Part shown: positions 26,138 through 34,712 of the stretch, piece after piece
Numbering within the stretch: position 1 is the first letter of the stretch
Layout of the letters: each line of letters opens with the position of its first letter
DNA from: Bacillota bacterium
Lineage (GTDB): Bacteria; Bacillota; Clostridia; Oscillospirales; Ruminococcaceae
NCBI GenBank assembly: GCA_023391875.1
Contig: JAEWAB010000009.1
Span: 1 to 37,924, forward strand
Direction: 5' to 3'
DNA length: 37,924 nucleotides
The notes under the pieces: generated by a model
Database searches by the model: none
What the model was told of the DNA's origin: nothing
What the model saw: only the letters and a program-made list of their open reading frames with translations
Translations under genes and position numbers: made by a program

Positions 26138-26608
26138 TCACTTATATCCAATCGTCTCAAGCCAATTTCCAATCTCTTCCGGTGTAATAATGCCGTTTAC
26201 GGCAATTCCAGGCAGAATTTTGGATCTTGGGCACTCTTTGGCTATATCATTTTCAATTTGGCAAAATCCGCCGCCACCGTGAGTACAAAAAAGGATGACT
26301 GTTTTACCCGCAAAATCGTGCTGTGTAAGAAAACTCCTAACCGGCGGGGCTACCGTTTTAAACCAGTTGGGCGTACCTATAAATATAGTTTGGTATACCT
26401 CTATCGGCTCATTTCCGGATATTAGCTTCGGGCAAAATCCGCGGGAGATCTGATTTCTTACCTCTTTGGCGGCTGTATTATAGTCAAAGGAGTAATTCTT
26501 GTCAGGGATTAATTCTCTTAGAGTGCCGCCCGTCTGTTTTGCTATTTCCAACGCTAAATTCTTTGTATTTTGAAAAAGCGAATAGTAAACAATCAGTGTA
26601 TTGTTCAT
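26138..26608 (-). CDS. Flavodoxin family protein
   Basis: 156 residues with the flavodoxin fold. The N-terminal strand and phosphate-binding loop read LIVYYSLFQNTKNLALEIA, and the FMN-contacting loops appear as FIGTPNWFKTVAPPV (about 75-89) and FCTHGGGG (about 107-114). It binds FMN non-covalently and carries single electrons in the cytoplasm, or acts as a small NAD(P)H-independent flavoprotein. GGAGA lies about nine bases before the ATG. No redox partner gene is beside it. Its A/T-rich composition is like that of the HAD gene upstream of the G/C-rich patch. Confidence 0.87.
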   Translation of the reverse strand: MNNTLIVYYSLFQNTKNLALEIAKQTGGTLRELIPDKNYSFDYNTAAKEVRNQISRGFCPKLISGNEPIEVYQTIFIGTPNWFKTVAPPVRSFLTQHDFAGKTVILFCTHGGGGFCQIENDIAKECPRSKILPGIAVNGIITPEEIGNWLETIGYK

Positions 26609-26661
26609 ATATGGTATCTCCGTAAAATTCTTAATTACTTCTATTAGAACTTGTCAGTGGG

Positions 26662-26701
26662 AAAAAAGAAACAGACAAATTCCCTGTCGAAATTTGTCTG
26701 T
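26662..26701 (-). terminator. Terminator of the tRNA-Leu gene
   Basis: Arms 26671-26681 and 26691-26701 form a perfect 11-bp stem. On the minus strand it is followed by a T-rich run (A-rich 26662-26670), starting five bases after the CCA end of the tRNA. Confidence 0.85.
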
Positions 26702-26705
26702 TTTC

Positions 26706-26789
26706 TGGTGCGGATGACAGGACTTGAACCTGCACGCCGTAGGCACCAGATCCTAAGTCTGGCGCGTCTGCCAATTTCGCCACATCCGC
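26706..26789 (-). tRNA. tRNA-Leu, anticodon UAG
   Basis: On the minus strand the acceptor stem GCGGATG (from 26789) pairs with CATCCGC (ending 26710). The discriminator is A at 26709, and CCA is encoded at 26708-26706. The anticodon loop reads ACTTAGGAT with anticodon TAG, flanked by a 5-bp CCAGA/TCTGG stem. The long variable arm is typical of leucine tRNAs, and GGTTCAAGTCC gives the T loop. It reads CUA and probably other CUN codons. Confidence 0.96.
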
Positions 26790-26802
26790 AAGCGCAGAAT
26801 AT

Positions 26803-26831
26803 ATTATAATCGATAGATTCTCATCTGTCAA
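26803..26831 (-). promoter_or_regulatory. Perfect consensus promoter of tRNA-Leu
   Basis: Minus strand TTGACA (26831-26826), a 17-base spacer and TATAAT (26808-26803), all exact consensus. Transcription would start near 26796, seven bases before the mature tRNA. The -35 lies directly after the upstream protein gene. Confidence 0.88.
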
Positions 26832-26832
26832 T

Positions 26833-28098
26833 CTAATTCTTTCTGGAGAGCTTATCCACCGCGTCGGCGGCGAGCAGAATGCCGAGTTTTGCGCTGTAGT
26901 AGGTAAGCCCACCCTGCATCCACACGGCGTAGGGCTCCCGCATGGGGGCGTCCGCCGAAAGTTCTATCGAAGCGCCCATGGTAAAGGCACCCGCCGCCAT
27001 AATCACCGGGTCTTCATACCCGGGCATGTCCCACGGCTCGGGAGTGGCAAAGGAATCCACGGGCGAGCCCTTCTGGATGCCACCGCAAAAGGCGATCAGC
27101 CGCTCGGGGGTACCGAGCGTAACGGCCTGTATGATGTCGGTGCGCGGCTCATCGTAGCGCGGGTAGACCTCATACCCCATATCCTCAAACAGCTTGGCAG
27201 CAAACACGGCGGTCTTGAGCGCGCTTTCCACCACCGTGGGGGCAAAGAAGAGGCCCATGAGGATATCCCGCGTCTGCCCCAACGTGCAGCCCACCTCCTT
27301 GCCGGTACCCACCGAGGTGAGACGGTAGGCGCACAGCTTAACCAACTCGGCCTTGCCCGCGATATATCCGCCGGTTTTGGCGATGCCGCCGCCCGCGTTT
27401 TTAATGAGCGAGCCGATAATCAGGTCGGCGCCCACCTGCGTGGGCTCCTGCCTTTCAACAAATTCACCGTAGCAGTTATCCACCATGATGATGGCCTTGG
27501 GGTTTGCGGCCCTGATCTCCTCACACAGCCGGGCAATCTCGACGATGGAAAGCGAGGGGCGCAGCGCATAGCCGCGTGAGCGCTGGATATAACACACCTT
27601 GGCATCTTTTGCCCTTATGCGGATGGCCTCATGGTCGGGTGTGCCGTCTGGCAGCAGCTCCACGGCCTCATAGCGCACACCAAAGTCTTTTAATGAGCCG
27701 TTGCCTTCCCCGCGGATACCGATAACCTCCTCGAGGGTATCGTAAGGGTTACCGGTGACGGCGAGCAGAAGGTCGTTCGGGCGAAGCACGCCGAAAAGCG
27801 CCACGGTAAGCGCGTGGGTGCCCGACACAAAGTTGTGCCTTACCAGCGCGTCCTCCGCCCCCACGATCTGCGCGAACACCGCGTCGGTCGCGTCCCTGCC
27901 GAGGTCGCCGTAGCCGTAGCCGGTAGTTGGCACGAAGTGCGCCTCGCTGACTTTATGGTCGTAAAACGCCTTCTGAACCTTCATCTGGTTATACTCGGCA
28001 TTTTGTTCGATACGTGTAAAGATTTCTCCGCAGGCTGCCTGCGCCTGTTCGGCCTGCTGCAGCAGCTGCTGTGAGAGCTGAAATGGGTTGTCTGTCAT
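26833..28098 (-). CDS. YnbB/aluminium-resistance family PLP enzyme (methionine gamma-lyase-like)
   Basis: 421 residues of the Cys/Met-metabolism PLP fold, in the YnbB subgroup (PF06838). Visible parts are HFVPTTGYGYGDLGRD near residue 54, SGTHALTVALFG near 92, the cofactor aspartate in IIMVDNCYGEF near 207, and the probable PLP lysine K233 in GSLIKNAGGGIAKTGG. The family has long been called aluminium resistance protein or methionine gamma-lyase-like, but its natural substrate is not firmly known. ATG 28098 is preferred because GGAAGAG sits about six bases upstream; a longer frame to 28140 would overlap the upstream gene. It lies 17 bases below the acetyltransferase gene and forms an operon with it. 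Confidence 0.88.
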   Translation of the reverse strand: MTDNPFQLSQQLLQQAEQAQAACGEIFTRIEQNAEYNQMKVQKAFYDHKVSEAHFVPTTGYGYGDLGRDATDAVFAQIVGAEDALVRHNFVSGTHALTVALFGVLRPNDLLLAVTGNPYDTLEEVIGIRGEGNGSLKDFGVRYEAVELLPDGTPDHEAIRIRAKDAKVCYIQRSRGYALRPSLSIVEIARLCEEIRAANPKAIIMVDNCYGEFVERQEPTQVGADLIIGSLIKNAGGGIAKTGGYIAGKAELVKLCAYRLTSVGTGKEVGCTLGQTRDILMGLFFAPTVVESALKTAVFAAKLFEDMGYEVYPRYDEPRTDIIQAVTLGTPERLIAFCGGIQKGSPVDSFATPEPWDMPGYEDPVIMAAGAFTMGASIELSADAPMREPYAVWMQGGLTYYSAKLGILLAADAVDKLSRKN

Positions 28099-28115
28099 AA
28101 TGTACTCTTCCGTTT

Positions 28116-28919
28116 CTACTTGTTGTATAGTCCCGCCCACTGTGAGCCGGTTTGAAAGCCTACCGACTCATACAATCGGTCGGCCTGCGGCGAAACGCTG
28201 AGCAGATGCGGTGTAAGACCGGCCTGCAGCAGCGCGTGCGAAAGCTGCGCCACAGCCGCTTTTGCATACCCCAGACGCCGCCGGTCCTGCAGGGTGCACA
28301 CATCCCGTATCACCGCGCTGCCCGTTAAATAGAAGGCGCAGGCCGCGGATACATAGATGCCACCCTGCTTTACGGCAACCGCCTGCGCGGTGCCGTGTCG
28401 GATGCGGTAGCTGAGGTCGGTATACCAGAAGTTGTAGTTCGCACGCTTGCGGTAATCGTCGCTGCACTCGCACAGCAGTACAAAAAGCTGATCTAAGCTC
28501 GGCTTTGTCATCAGCTTCGCGCCATTCGCCAACACCAGCGGCGGCAAGAACTGCCGGTTCTGCAACGCCATCATGCTGCCTGACTGTATTCTTTTGCCGC
28601 TCTTCACCCGCTCAGGTAGGCTCGTAATAAAGGCTATTGGGGCGATAATGCTTTGGTATTCCTGCATCACCGAAAAGAAGTCCGCAAAGGCTTCGGAGTC
28701 GGTATCCTCCTCCGTGCAGCAGACGGTAATAGCCTGCTGGTAAAGCTGTACGGCCAGATGCGCATACCCTTTTGCGTCGCAGACAATCCACTGTGACAGA
28801 TAACGGTCATCCCGATGATAGGTGGCGTAGTTTGCAAGCATGCCTGCGCCGTAAGCAGGGTTTTCGCAGGCAAGCCCGATGAAATCGGCTTCGTTTTGGT
28901 CGTTCACCGCATATACCAA
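28116..28919 (-). CDS. GNAT-family N-acetyltransferase
   Basis: 267 residues from a TTG start, supported by GGAGG nine bases upstream. The C-terminal third carries the GNAT fold: VIRDVCTLQDRRRLGYAKA is motif A, with the acetyl-CoA pyrophosphate loop R-R-x-x-G-x-A, followed by LLSVSPQADRLYESVGFQ, the typical GNAT ending. The N-terminal half looks like a second, degenerate GNAT-like or FR47-type domain and gives no substrate clue. It is translated just before the YnbB-type gene. Its target (a small metabolite or a protein amine) is unknown. Confidence 0.82.
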   Translation of the reverse strand: MVYAVNDQNEADFIGLACENPAYGAGMLANYATYHRDDRYLSQWIVCDAKGYAHLAVQLYQQAITVCCTEEDTDSEAFADFFSVMQEYQSIIAPIAFITSLPERVKSGKRIQSGSMMALQNRQFLPPLVLANGAKLMTKPSLDQLFVLLCECSDDYRKRANYNFWYTDLSYRIRHGTAQAVAVKQGGIYVSAACAFYLTGSAVIRDVCTLQDRRRLGYAKAAVAQLSHALLQAGLTPHLLSVSPQADRLYESVGFQTGSQWAGLYNK

Positions 28920-29044
28920 ATCAGGCCGCCTCCCCGTTGTCCTTTTATACTAAATCCCCTTTGACAAGGGGCTAATATTCCCAGGCTTTTAGCCGCCGAA
29001 TTGCCGTTCAATACACTTCCGGAGGCAAGGTACAAGAATTCGCA

Positions 29045-30064
29045 TTACAGCTGCGCCATCTGCTCGGCTGCCGCCGCGGCAAGCCGGAGGGTTTCGGTAA
29101 TATCCTCTTCCTTAAGCACGCAAGCGGGCGAATGGATGTACCGGCATGGCATCGAGAGTGCAAGGGTTTTTACCCCGCCGCGCGCCTTGTGGATGACGCT
29201 CGCCTCGTTGCTGCCCGCCACCAAGCTTTTCGGTTGGCAGCGAATGCCCTTTTCGGCTGCAAGGTCGAATGCCATTTGGTAAAGAGTGCGGTCGTACACC
29301 GTACCTCTATCCATAAATGACACCGCAGGGCCGCCGCCAAGCGCGCAGACCTGCCTGCCCTGCTCCACGCCCGAGATATCGGCTGCGGTGGTCGCCTCGA
29401 GCACGATTGCGTAGTCAGGCGCTATGGTGTAGGTGGAAACCACGGCGCCGCGGCAGCCTACCTCCTCCTGCACGTTGAAGGCAAACCATGTATCATAGGC
29501 AAGCTCGGAGCGTATCATCTCGATCAGTACCGCACAGCCTGCGCGGTCGTCGAGCGCCTTCGCCTTGATGAGCCCGTCGCCAAAGGAAACAAAACCCGAT
29601 TCAAATACCGCGTAGTCGCCGGGGGATACATATTTTAAGGCATCCTCTTTATCCTTAGCGCCGATGTCGATGTACAGGCCGTCGATATCCGGCATGCTTT
29701 CGCGTTCGTCGCCCTTTGTGAGGTGCACGGGCTTAGTGCCAATCACGCCCGTCACTGCCTGCTCACCCACCAGAAGGCGCTTGCCCACCACCACGCGGGT
29801 ATCGATGCCGCCGACGCAGGCAAACCGCAGCAGGCCGCTGTCCTCTACATGGCGGATGATAAAGCCTACCTCGTCCATGTGCGCGGCGAGCATCACCTTA
29901 TTCTTGGCGGGCTGCCTGCCCTTTTTAAATACAATCAGGTTGCCGAGGGCATCGGTATGGTAGTCGCAGTGCCCCTTTATCATTTCTATAATAGCGCTGC
30001 GCACGGCCTCCTCCGCACCGGAGGGAGCGGCAAGCGCGCAGAGCTGCTCTATTGTTTTTAACAT
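29045..30064 (-). CDS. M42-family metallo-aminopeptidase (FrvX/YsdC type), copy 1
   Basis: A 339-residue cytoplasmic peptidase of the tetrahedral aminopeptidase group, using two metal ions. Metal and catalytic motifs are AAHMDEVGF (about 60-68), ALDDRAGC with the bridging aspartate (about 179-186), NVQEEVGCRGA with the general-base glutamate pair (about 209-219), VLEATTAAD (about 233-241) and CRYIHS near residue 315. It trims short peptides after proteasome- or protease-like degradation. The start overlaps the stop of the upstream M42 gene by seven bases, so the two are coupled. They may form mixed oligomers, but that is inference. Confidence 0.93.
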   Translation of the reverse strand: MLKTIEQLCALAAPSGAEEAVRSAIIEMIKGHCDYHTDALGNLIVFKKGRQPAKNKVMLAAHMDEVGFIIRHVEDSGLLRFACVGGIDTRVVVGKRLLVGEQAVTGVIGTKPVHLTKGDERESMPDIDGLYIDIGAKDKEDALKYVSPGDYAVFESGFVSFGDGLIKAKALDDRAGCAVLIEMIRSELAYDTWFAFNVQEEVGCRGAVVSTYTIAPDYAIVLEATTAADISGVEQGRQVCALGGGPAVSFMDRGTVYDRTLYQMAFDLAAEKGIRCQPKSLVAGSNEASVIHKARGGVKTLALSMPCRYIHSPACVLKEEDITETLRLAAAAAEQMAQL

Positions 30065-31095
30065 AACTGTTCCCCGCCCTTCTGTACACAGGCCGCCATC
30101 AGCCGCGCCGCCGCCTCAATGTCGGCGGGGTCTACCGTCTCGATGGGGGTGTGCATATATTTTAGCGGGATGGACACCATACCCGTTTCAACGCCGCTCT
30201 GAGCGATGACAATCTGGTCGGCGTTGGTGCCCGTTTCGCCCTCCATAATCTCTACCTGATAGGGAATCTCATTCGCTTTCGCCAGCTCCACCAGCTCGTT
30301 TGAAAACCTGCGCGAAATGGCTGGGGCAAAGCCGATCATCGGCCCTTTGCCGAGCTCGCCGCATTTGTGGCGCGGGGAATCGGGCGTATAACCAAAGCTT
30401 ACATCCACCACAATCGCCTTGGTGGGAAAAACCGAGAACGCGCCGGTGCGTGCGCCCTGACCGCCGACCTCCTCGCGGGTGGAGAACAACACCGTAAGGC
30501 CACAAGGGATGTCTTTGCCCTTAATCAGCTTAAGACAGCGGATAATCGCCGCACAGCTTGCGCGGTCATCCAATGCCTGTGAAACCAGCTGGCCGTTCAC
30601 CATCTCGCGCACGGGGCCGCTTAGTGTGATTCTGTCACCGAGCGCAATAAGCTCCTGCGCCTTTTCTTTTGAAAGCCCTACGTCGATGGCGATATCCTCA
30701 AGCTTGGGCGCCTTCTTGCTATCGCCCTCCTTGGCAAGATGGGGCGGCTGGCTGCAGATGACCCCGTATACCGGGCGCTTGCCATGCACCGTTACCTCGC
30801 TTGCCATCAAAATACGCCGGTCCATCCCGCCGCAATTTGCAACCTTTAAAAAGCCCTTGTCGTCGATTTCTTGCACGATAAGGCCGATCTGGTCGATGTG
30901 CGCGTCGAGCAGCAGGTGCGGCCCGCCCTCCTTCGGTTTTTTTACGGTGCAAAGGATATTGCCGAGTGCGTCGGCCTCAACCCTGCCGTAGGGGCGCAGC
31001 AACTCCGCCGCGGCAGCAGCTGCCGTCGCCTCGTCACCCGATACGCCAACGGCATTCGTCAGCTTTTCTATCAAATCCTTCATAGCTATAACCAT
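30058..31095 (-). CDS. M42-family metallo-aminopeptidase, copy 2
   Basis: 345 residues, a divergent paralogue of the next gene in the operon. Metal-binding motifs are LLDAHIDQIGL, ALDDRASC, STREEVGGQGA, VVDVSFGYTPD and KYMHTPIE. In the first motif the residue after the metal-binding aspartate is glutamine instead of glutamate, which may shift specificity. Two ATG codons are possible: 31095, with GGA five bases upstream, and 31083, which gives the usual family beginning MKDLIEKLTNA. The longer form is listed. The two copies probably cover different N-terminal residues, as in other genomes with several M42 enzymes. Confidence 0.92.
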   Translation of the reverse strand: MVIAMKDLIEKLTNAVGVSGDEATAAAAAAELLRPYGRVEADALGNILCTVKKPKEGGPHLLLDAHIDQIGLIVQEIDDKGFLKVANCGGMDRRILMASEVTVHGKRPVYGVICSQPPHLAKEGDSKKAPKLEDIAIDVGLSKEKAQELIALGDRITLSGPVREMVNGQLVSQALDDRASCAAIIRCLKLIKGKDIPCGLTVLFSTREEVGGQGARTGAFSVFPTKAIVVDVSFGYTPDSPRHKCGELGKGPMIGFAPAISRRFSNELVELAKANEIPYQVEIMEGETGTNADQIVIAQSGVETGMVSIPLKYMHTPIETVDPADIEAAARLMAACVQKGGEQLC

Positions 31096-31139
31096 GCCTT
31101 TCCATTTAGGCTAACTTGTCAATAATACTGCTTGTGTAT

Positions 31140-32531
31140 TTACAGCTCGCAAACCAGTTCTTTGAAGATCTCACCGCGGGTTTCGTAGTTTTTAAACATA
31201 TCAAAGCTGGCGCAGGCGGGCGAAAGCGTGACAATATCCCCTGCCCTTGCGTACTTCCTCGCAGCCTTTACCGCGTCCTCGAGCGACGCTACCGTGATGA
31301 TCTCCGGCTTGCCCTGCTCGTATCCATCACAGCCTGCAACGGCGTCTTTAATCGCGCCTGCGGTGGCGCCAAGCAGGATGAGCAGCTTTACCTTATCCAT
31401 AGCCACCGGCGCAAGCGGAGTAAAGGGTATCTTTTTGTCATACCCGCCCGCAATGAGCACGACCTTTTGGTTAAACGCATTCAGCCCAGCGATGGTGCGC
31501 GACGGCGTGGTGGCAATCGAATCGTTGTACCAGCGAACGCCGTCAAGCTCACGCACAAACTCGATGCGGTGCTCAACTCCAGAAAATGTTTTTGCGATAT
31601 TCTCTATATTTTCTACAGAGATATATCCCCATGTGGCGGCTATTGCGGCAAGGTAGTTTTCTATATTATGCCCACCCGGGATGCGAATAGCCTCTGCGGG
31701 GAACAAACGGTGCACGCCCTTTTCATCCGACATGCAGAGCATGCCGTCCGCGCTTAAGAACGCGCCGCGATCTATAGCCCGTTTGCGGGAGAACAGCAGA
31801 GTATCGCCGCGCGTCTCGGGGATAAAGGAGCGCGTAATATCGTTATCCAGGTTGAGCACCGTGCGCGAAAACCCGTTCTGATGCAAAAAGATGTTCTTTT
31901 TGGCGTCTACATACTCCTGCATGTCGGTGTGCATATCGAGGTGGTTGGGGGTGACGTTGGTGACCACCGCAACGTGCGGGGAGGTGCGCATCGAGATAAG
32001 CTGAAAGCTCGAAAGCTCCACAACCGCCACGTCTTCAGGCGTGATCTCAAGGACGCGCGAAAGCAGCGGCAGGCCGATGTTGCCGCCCAAAAACACCTTC
32101 TTGCCCTGTTTTTTAAACAGCTCCGAGATGATGGTGGTCGTGGTGGTTTTGCCGTCACTGCCCGTCACCGCAAAGATGGGGCAGGGGCAGAGGTCAAAGA
32201 ACACCTCGAGCTCGCTTGTCACCACCACACCGCTTTCACGGGCGCTGTCAAGCTCTGGGGTGTGGTACCGCATGCCCGGCGTGCGGAATACTACATCATA
32301 GGCGTTAAGGCCGCTTAAATAAGCCTCTCCCAGCTTCAGCGTGATGCCCGCCGCCTCTAATTGATCGGCGGTTTCACCCAAAGCGCTTCTTTCCTTTTTA
32401 TCGCAGGCGGTTACCTTTGCGCCGTAGCGCGCAAATAGCTGCATCGCGTCGGTGTTGGAAACACCGATACCGATAAAGCAGATGCTTTTGCCGCTGCTCT
32501 CTTTAAAAAACCGTTCAATCCGTAAGTCCAT
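31140..32531 (-). CDS. murD: UDP-N-acetylmuramoyl-L-alanine--D-glutamate ligase
   Basis: It adds D-glutamate to UDP-MurNAc-L-Ala with ATP in the cytoplasm, the second amino-acid step of peptidoglycan precursor synthesis. 463 residues in three Mur-ligase domains: an N-terminal UDP-binding Rossmann-like part (SICFIGIGVSNTDAM), a central ATPase (TGSDGKTTTT P loop; VVTNVTPNHLDMH), and a C-terminal glutamate-binding domain (DSIATTPSRTIAGL). ATG 32531 is chosen because GGGAGG lies seven bases upstream; the longer TTG frame to 32546 would include that site. It is a single-gene unit here, apart from the usual mur/dcw cluster, downstream of a hairpin that separates it from ricT. Confidence 0.94.
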   Translation of the reverse strand: MDLRIERFFKESSGKSICFIGIGVSNTDAMQLFARYGAKVTACDKKERSALGETADQLEAAGITLKLGEAYLSGLNAYDVVFRTPGMRYHTPELDSARESGVVVTSELEVFFDLCPCPIFAVTGSDGKTTTTTIISELFKKQGKKVFLGGNIGLPLLSRVLEITPEDVAVVELSSFQLISMRTSPHVAVVTNVTPNHLDMHTDMQEYVDAKKNIFLHQNGFSRTVLNLDNDITRSFIPETRGDTLLFSRKRAIDRGAFLSADGMLCMSDEKGVHRLFPAEAIRIPGGHNIENYLAAIAATWGYISVENIENIAKTFSGVEHRIEFVRELDGVRWYNDSIATTPSRTIAGLNAFNQKVVLIAGGYDKKIPFTPLAPVAMDKVKLLILLGATAGAIKDAVAGCDGYEQGKPEIITVASLEDAVKAARKYARAGDIVTLSPACASFDMFKNYETRGEIFKELVCEL

Positions 32532-32572
32532 TCCGTTGCCTCCCAAACTGTAATTGCTAGGTTATACCGACG

Positions 32573-32608
32573 AAAACCCTTCGCCCACAGTGCGGGCAAA
32601 AGGGTTTT
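32573..32608. terminator. Hairpin between ricT and murD
   Basis: AAAACCCTT (32573-32581) and AAGGGTTTT (32600-32608) pair perfectly, with an inner GCCC/GGGC pairing. The stem ends in T residues on both strands, so it can end ricT transcription. Confidence 0.65.
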
Positions 32609-32643
32609 GCGGCGTGATTATCCTGTTGAAACCTTAGGTTTCG

Positions 32644-33513
32644 CTATTCCTTCTCAAGCTGGCCCAATGCGGCAAGCTCGGAGCTATCGATTTTAATCTG
32701 TGCGTCGCGAAGGGTGGTAACCTCCTTGCGGGTAAACACCTTGGGCGCTGCGTCCGGGAACTTTTCAAGCTTTACCTTCAAAACACCCGTGAGCAGGTTT
32801 ACATCCACCACTGTGCCCTTACCGTCCTTGGTTTTTACATAAGCGCCAACCTTGGGGGTAATCGAGAGCAGGTCTTCATAGGCCTCCTGCTCATACTTTA
32901 AGCAGCACATCAGTCTGCCGCAGGTGCCTGAAATCTTGGTGGGGTTGAGCGAAAGCCCCTGCTCCTTGGCCATCTTAATGGAAACGGGCTGAAACTCGCC
33001 CAAGAAGGTGGCACAGCAAAAAGGCTTGCCGCATACGCCTAGGCCACCGAGCATCTTCGCCTCGTCGCGCACGCCAATCTGCCGAAGCTCAATGCGGGTA
33101 CGGAATACCGACGCGAGGTCTTTTACCAGCTCGCGAAAGTCTACGCGGCCATCCGCCGTAAAATAGAAGAGAATCTTGTTGTTGTCAAAGGTATACTCCA
33201 CGTCCACCAGCTTCATATCGAGCTTGTGGTTTTGAATCTTCTGCAGGCAGATATCAAACGCGTTCTTTTGCTTGCGCACGTTCTCCTCCACCTGCTTTAA
33301 ATCCTGCTCGGTGGCAACGCGGATAACGTTTTTAAGCGGGCGGATGATGTTCTCTTCGGGCACGTCGCGGTTTTCCATAACCACCTCGCCGCACTCGACG
33401 CCGCGCGCCGTTTCTACAATTACAAAGCCGCCTTTGTTTATCTGATTCCCGCTTGGGTCAAAATAATATACCTTACCTACATTTTTAAATCGTACGCCTA
33501 TCACTTCTGCCAT
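32644..33513 (-). CDS. ricT: PSP1-domain protein RicT (YaaT)
   Basis: 289 residues. RicT (YaaT) in B. subtilis forms a complex with RicA and RicF that carries iron-sulfur clusters and directs RNase Y processing of mRNAs. The family start IGVRFKNVGKVYYFDP and two cysteine clusters are visible: GVCGKPFCCATF (about 170-181) and GTCGRLMCCLKYE (about 207-219), which match the conserved cysteine clusters of the family. ATG 33513 is chosen from the family start. An in-frame GTG at 33567 would add 18 residues. Directly upstream lies a long hairpin whose arm ends seven bases before the ATG. RicA and RicF are not in the window. Confidence 0.92.
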   Translation of the reverse strand: MAEVIGVRFKNVGKVYYFDPSGNQINKGGFVIVETARGVECGEVVMENRDVPEENIIRPLKNVIRVATEQDLKQVEENVRKQKNAFDICLQKIQNHKLDMKLVDVEYTFDNNKILFYFTADGRVDFRELVKDLASVFRTRIELRQIGVRDEAKMLGGLGVCGKPFCCATFLGEFQPVSIKMAKEQGLSLNPTKISGTCGRLMCCLKYEQEAYEDLLSITPKVGAYVKTKDGKGTVVDVNLLTGVLKVKLEKFPDAAPKVFTRKEVTTLRDAQIKIDSSELAALGQLEKE

Positions 33514-33520
33514 TGGTTCC

Positions 33521-33578
33521 GCCGTTTCTCCGGTGAAATGGTTTTTAGGGTCATCCGCCGTCTTCACCGGAGAACGGC
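33521..33578 (-). promoter_or_regulatory. Long hairpin at the ricT start, possible translation control
   Basis: Arms 33521-33537 and 33563-33578 pair over 16 bp with one bulged base around a 25-base loop. In the minus-strand RNA the second arm ends seven bases before the ricT ATG and covers the only ribosome-site-like sequence (GGCGGA). The first arm could instead form a short GCCGT/ACGGC hairpin with the loop, giving two exclusive structures. Confidence 0.5.
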
Positions 33579-33651
33579 GGTGTTTTGCGCGCTAATAAAA
33601 GAGCTTCACAGGCGAATCCCGATATTGCTCCGCCCAAAAGGGACAAAATTT

Positions 33652-33674
33652 AAAAACGGTGCCGTAAAACGGCA
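33652..33674 (-). terminator. Possible terminator after holB
   Basis: TGCCGT/ACGGCA (33660-33665 and 33669-33674) form a 6-bp hairpin with a 3-base loop. On the minus strand CC and then GTTTTT follow. The stem is short, so it may be only partly effective. Confidence 0.45.
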
Positions 33675-33743
33675 GTATCTATCGTTACCGAATCAATCGG
33701 GTGTTTACCAAATTATTGTATCATGTAAAAATACTTATTCGTG

Positions 33744-34712
33744 CTATCCGTGCAACTTTGTACACAACCAGCTTACAACCAGCGGCTGGCTGACGTTTTG
33801 CAGCAGCATCTGCTCGGCCTTTTGTGCCGATAAAATCACCTGCATGGTGTGCGACCTTGTCCAGCCGTTTTGAGGGATTGCCTCTCCCGCCAGACTGTTC
33901 TCCGCCCCCAGCTTGGAGGCAAGGATGTCCCTGCACAGCAGCTGAAGGCGGTGCAGCACCTCTAAAAGAAGCTTTTTATCATCACTTAACGCGCGCGCCT
34001 CAAGCAGCACGGCGTACTGGTTTTCCGTCGCGGCCTCTACCATCGCCGAGGCGATACCGACGGTCTTCATGCCGCCTTCATCGGCGAGCATGGCCTGTGC
34101 ATTGCCAAGGTTCCCGCCACAGATTTTCGCAGCGGCAAGGCAATCCTCGGCTGATTTTTGCGGGAAACGTTCCTGCAGCCTTTGGGCGCACTCTTTTGGA
34201 ACAAGCGGCTGCAGCCGCACCTCGGCAACCCTGGAACGCACTGTTTCAAGCAGCGCGCCGCGCTCGTTGGCCGTGAGGATGAGCATGGTATGCTCGGGCG
34301 GCTCCTCGAGCAGCTTTAACAACGAGTTTTGTGCCTGTGCCGTCATGCTTTCGCAGTTGGCCAGAATAAACACCTTGGCATCCGCCTCGTTGGGCAGCAT
34401 CATCGCCTTGTGGCGAATCTCGCGCACCGTTTCGATGTGAAAGGATTTCGCCCCTTCGCCCACGTAGGAGATGACATCGGGGTGGTTGCCCTCCAGCACC
34501 TTTTTACAGCTTGGGCAGTGCAGGCAGGGGGCATCGGCGTCTTTACATAGAAACGCCGCCGCCATCAGGCGCGCAAAGGTTTGTTTGCCAAGGCCCTTCT
34601 CGCCTGTCAGCAGAATGCCATGCACAATACGCCCCCCGCAAAGCAATGCGGCGAGCGTTTGAAGTGCATCGTCGTTGCCAAAGAAATGTGCCTTCAGGCG
34701 CTGAGTATCCAC
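33744..34712 (-). CDS. holB: DNA polymerase III subunit delta'
   Basis: Part of the clamp loader that opens and places the sliding clamp during replication. 322 residues: AAA+ module with a P loop (GEKGLGKQT, 37-45), a zinc module C56-x6-C63-x2-C66-x2-C69, a Walker-B-like VFILANCESMT, and the sensor/arginine-finger region SLLKLLEEPPEHTMLILTA. A helical C-terminal collar domain follows. GTG at 34712 shares its last base with the TAG of yaaQ (TAGTG), so the two genes are translationally coupled; AAAAGG lies four bases upstream. The yaaQ-holB-ricT order is conserved in Firmicutes. Confidence 0.94.
   Translation of the reverse strand: MDTQRLKAHFFGNDDALQTLAALLCGGRIVHGILLTGEKGLGKQTFARLMAAAFLCKDADAPCLHCPSCKKVLEGNHPDVISYVGEGAKSFHIETVREIRHKAMMLPNEADAKVFILANCESMTAQAQNSLLKLLEEPPEHTMLILTANERGALLETVRSRVAEVRLQPLVPKECAQRLQERFPQKSAEDCLAAAKICGGNLGNAQAMLADEGGMKTVGIASAMVEAATENQYAVLLEARALSDDKKLLLEVLHRLQLLCRDILASKLGAENSLAGEAIPQNGWTRSHTMQVILSAQKAEQMLLQNVSQPLVVSWLCTKLHG

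Noticed and set aside
25905..26282. Open frames on both strands across the G/C-rich patch
   Set aside because: They overlap the flavodoxin gene or lack ribosome sites, and their tryptophan/proline-rich make-up looks like non-coding sequence.
28956..28971. CCCCTT/AAGGGG hairpin between the M42 and acetyltransferase genes
   Set aside because: Only 6 bp and no real T run; too weak to call a terminator.
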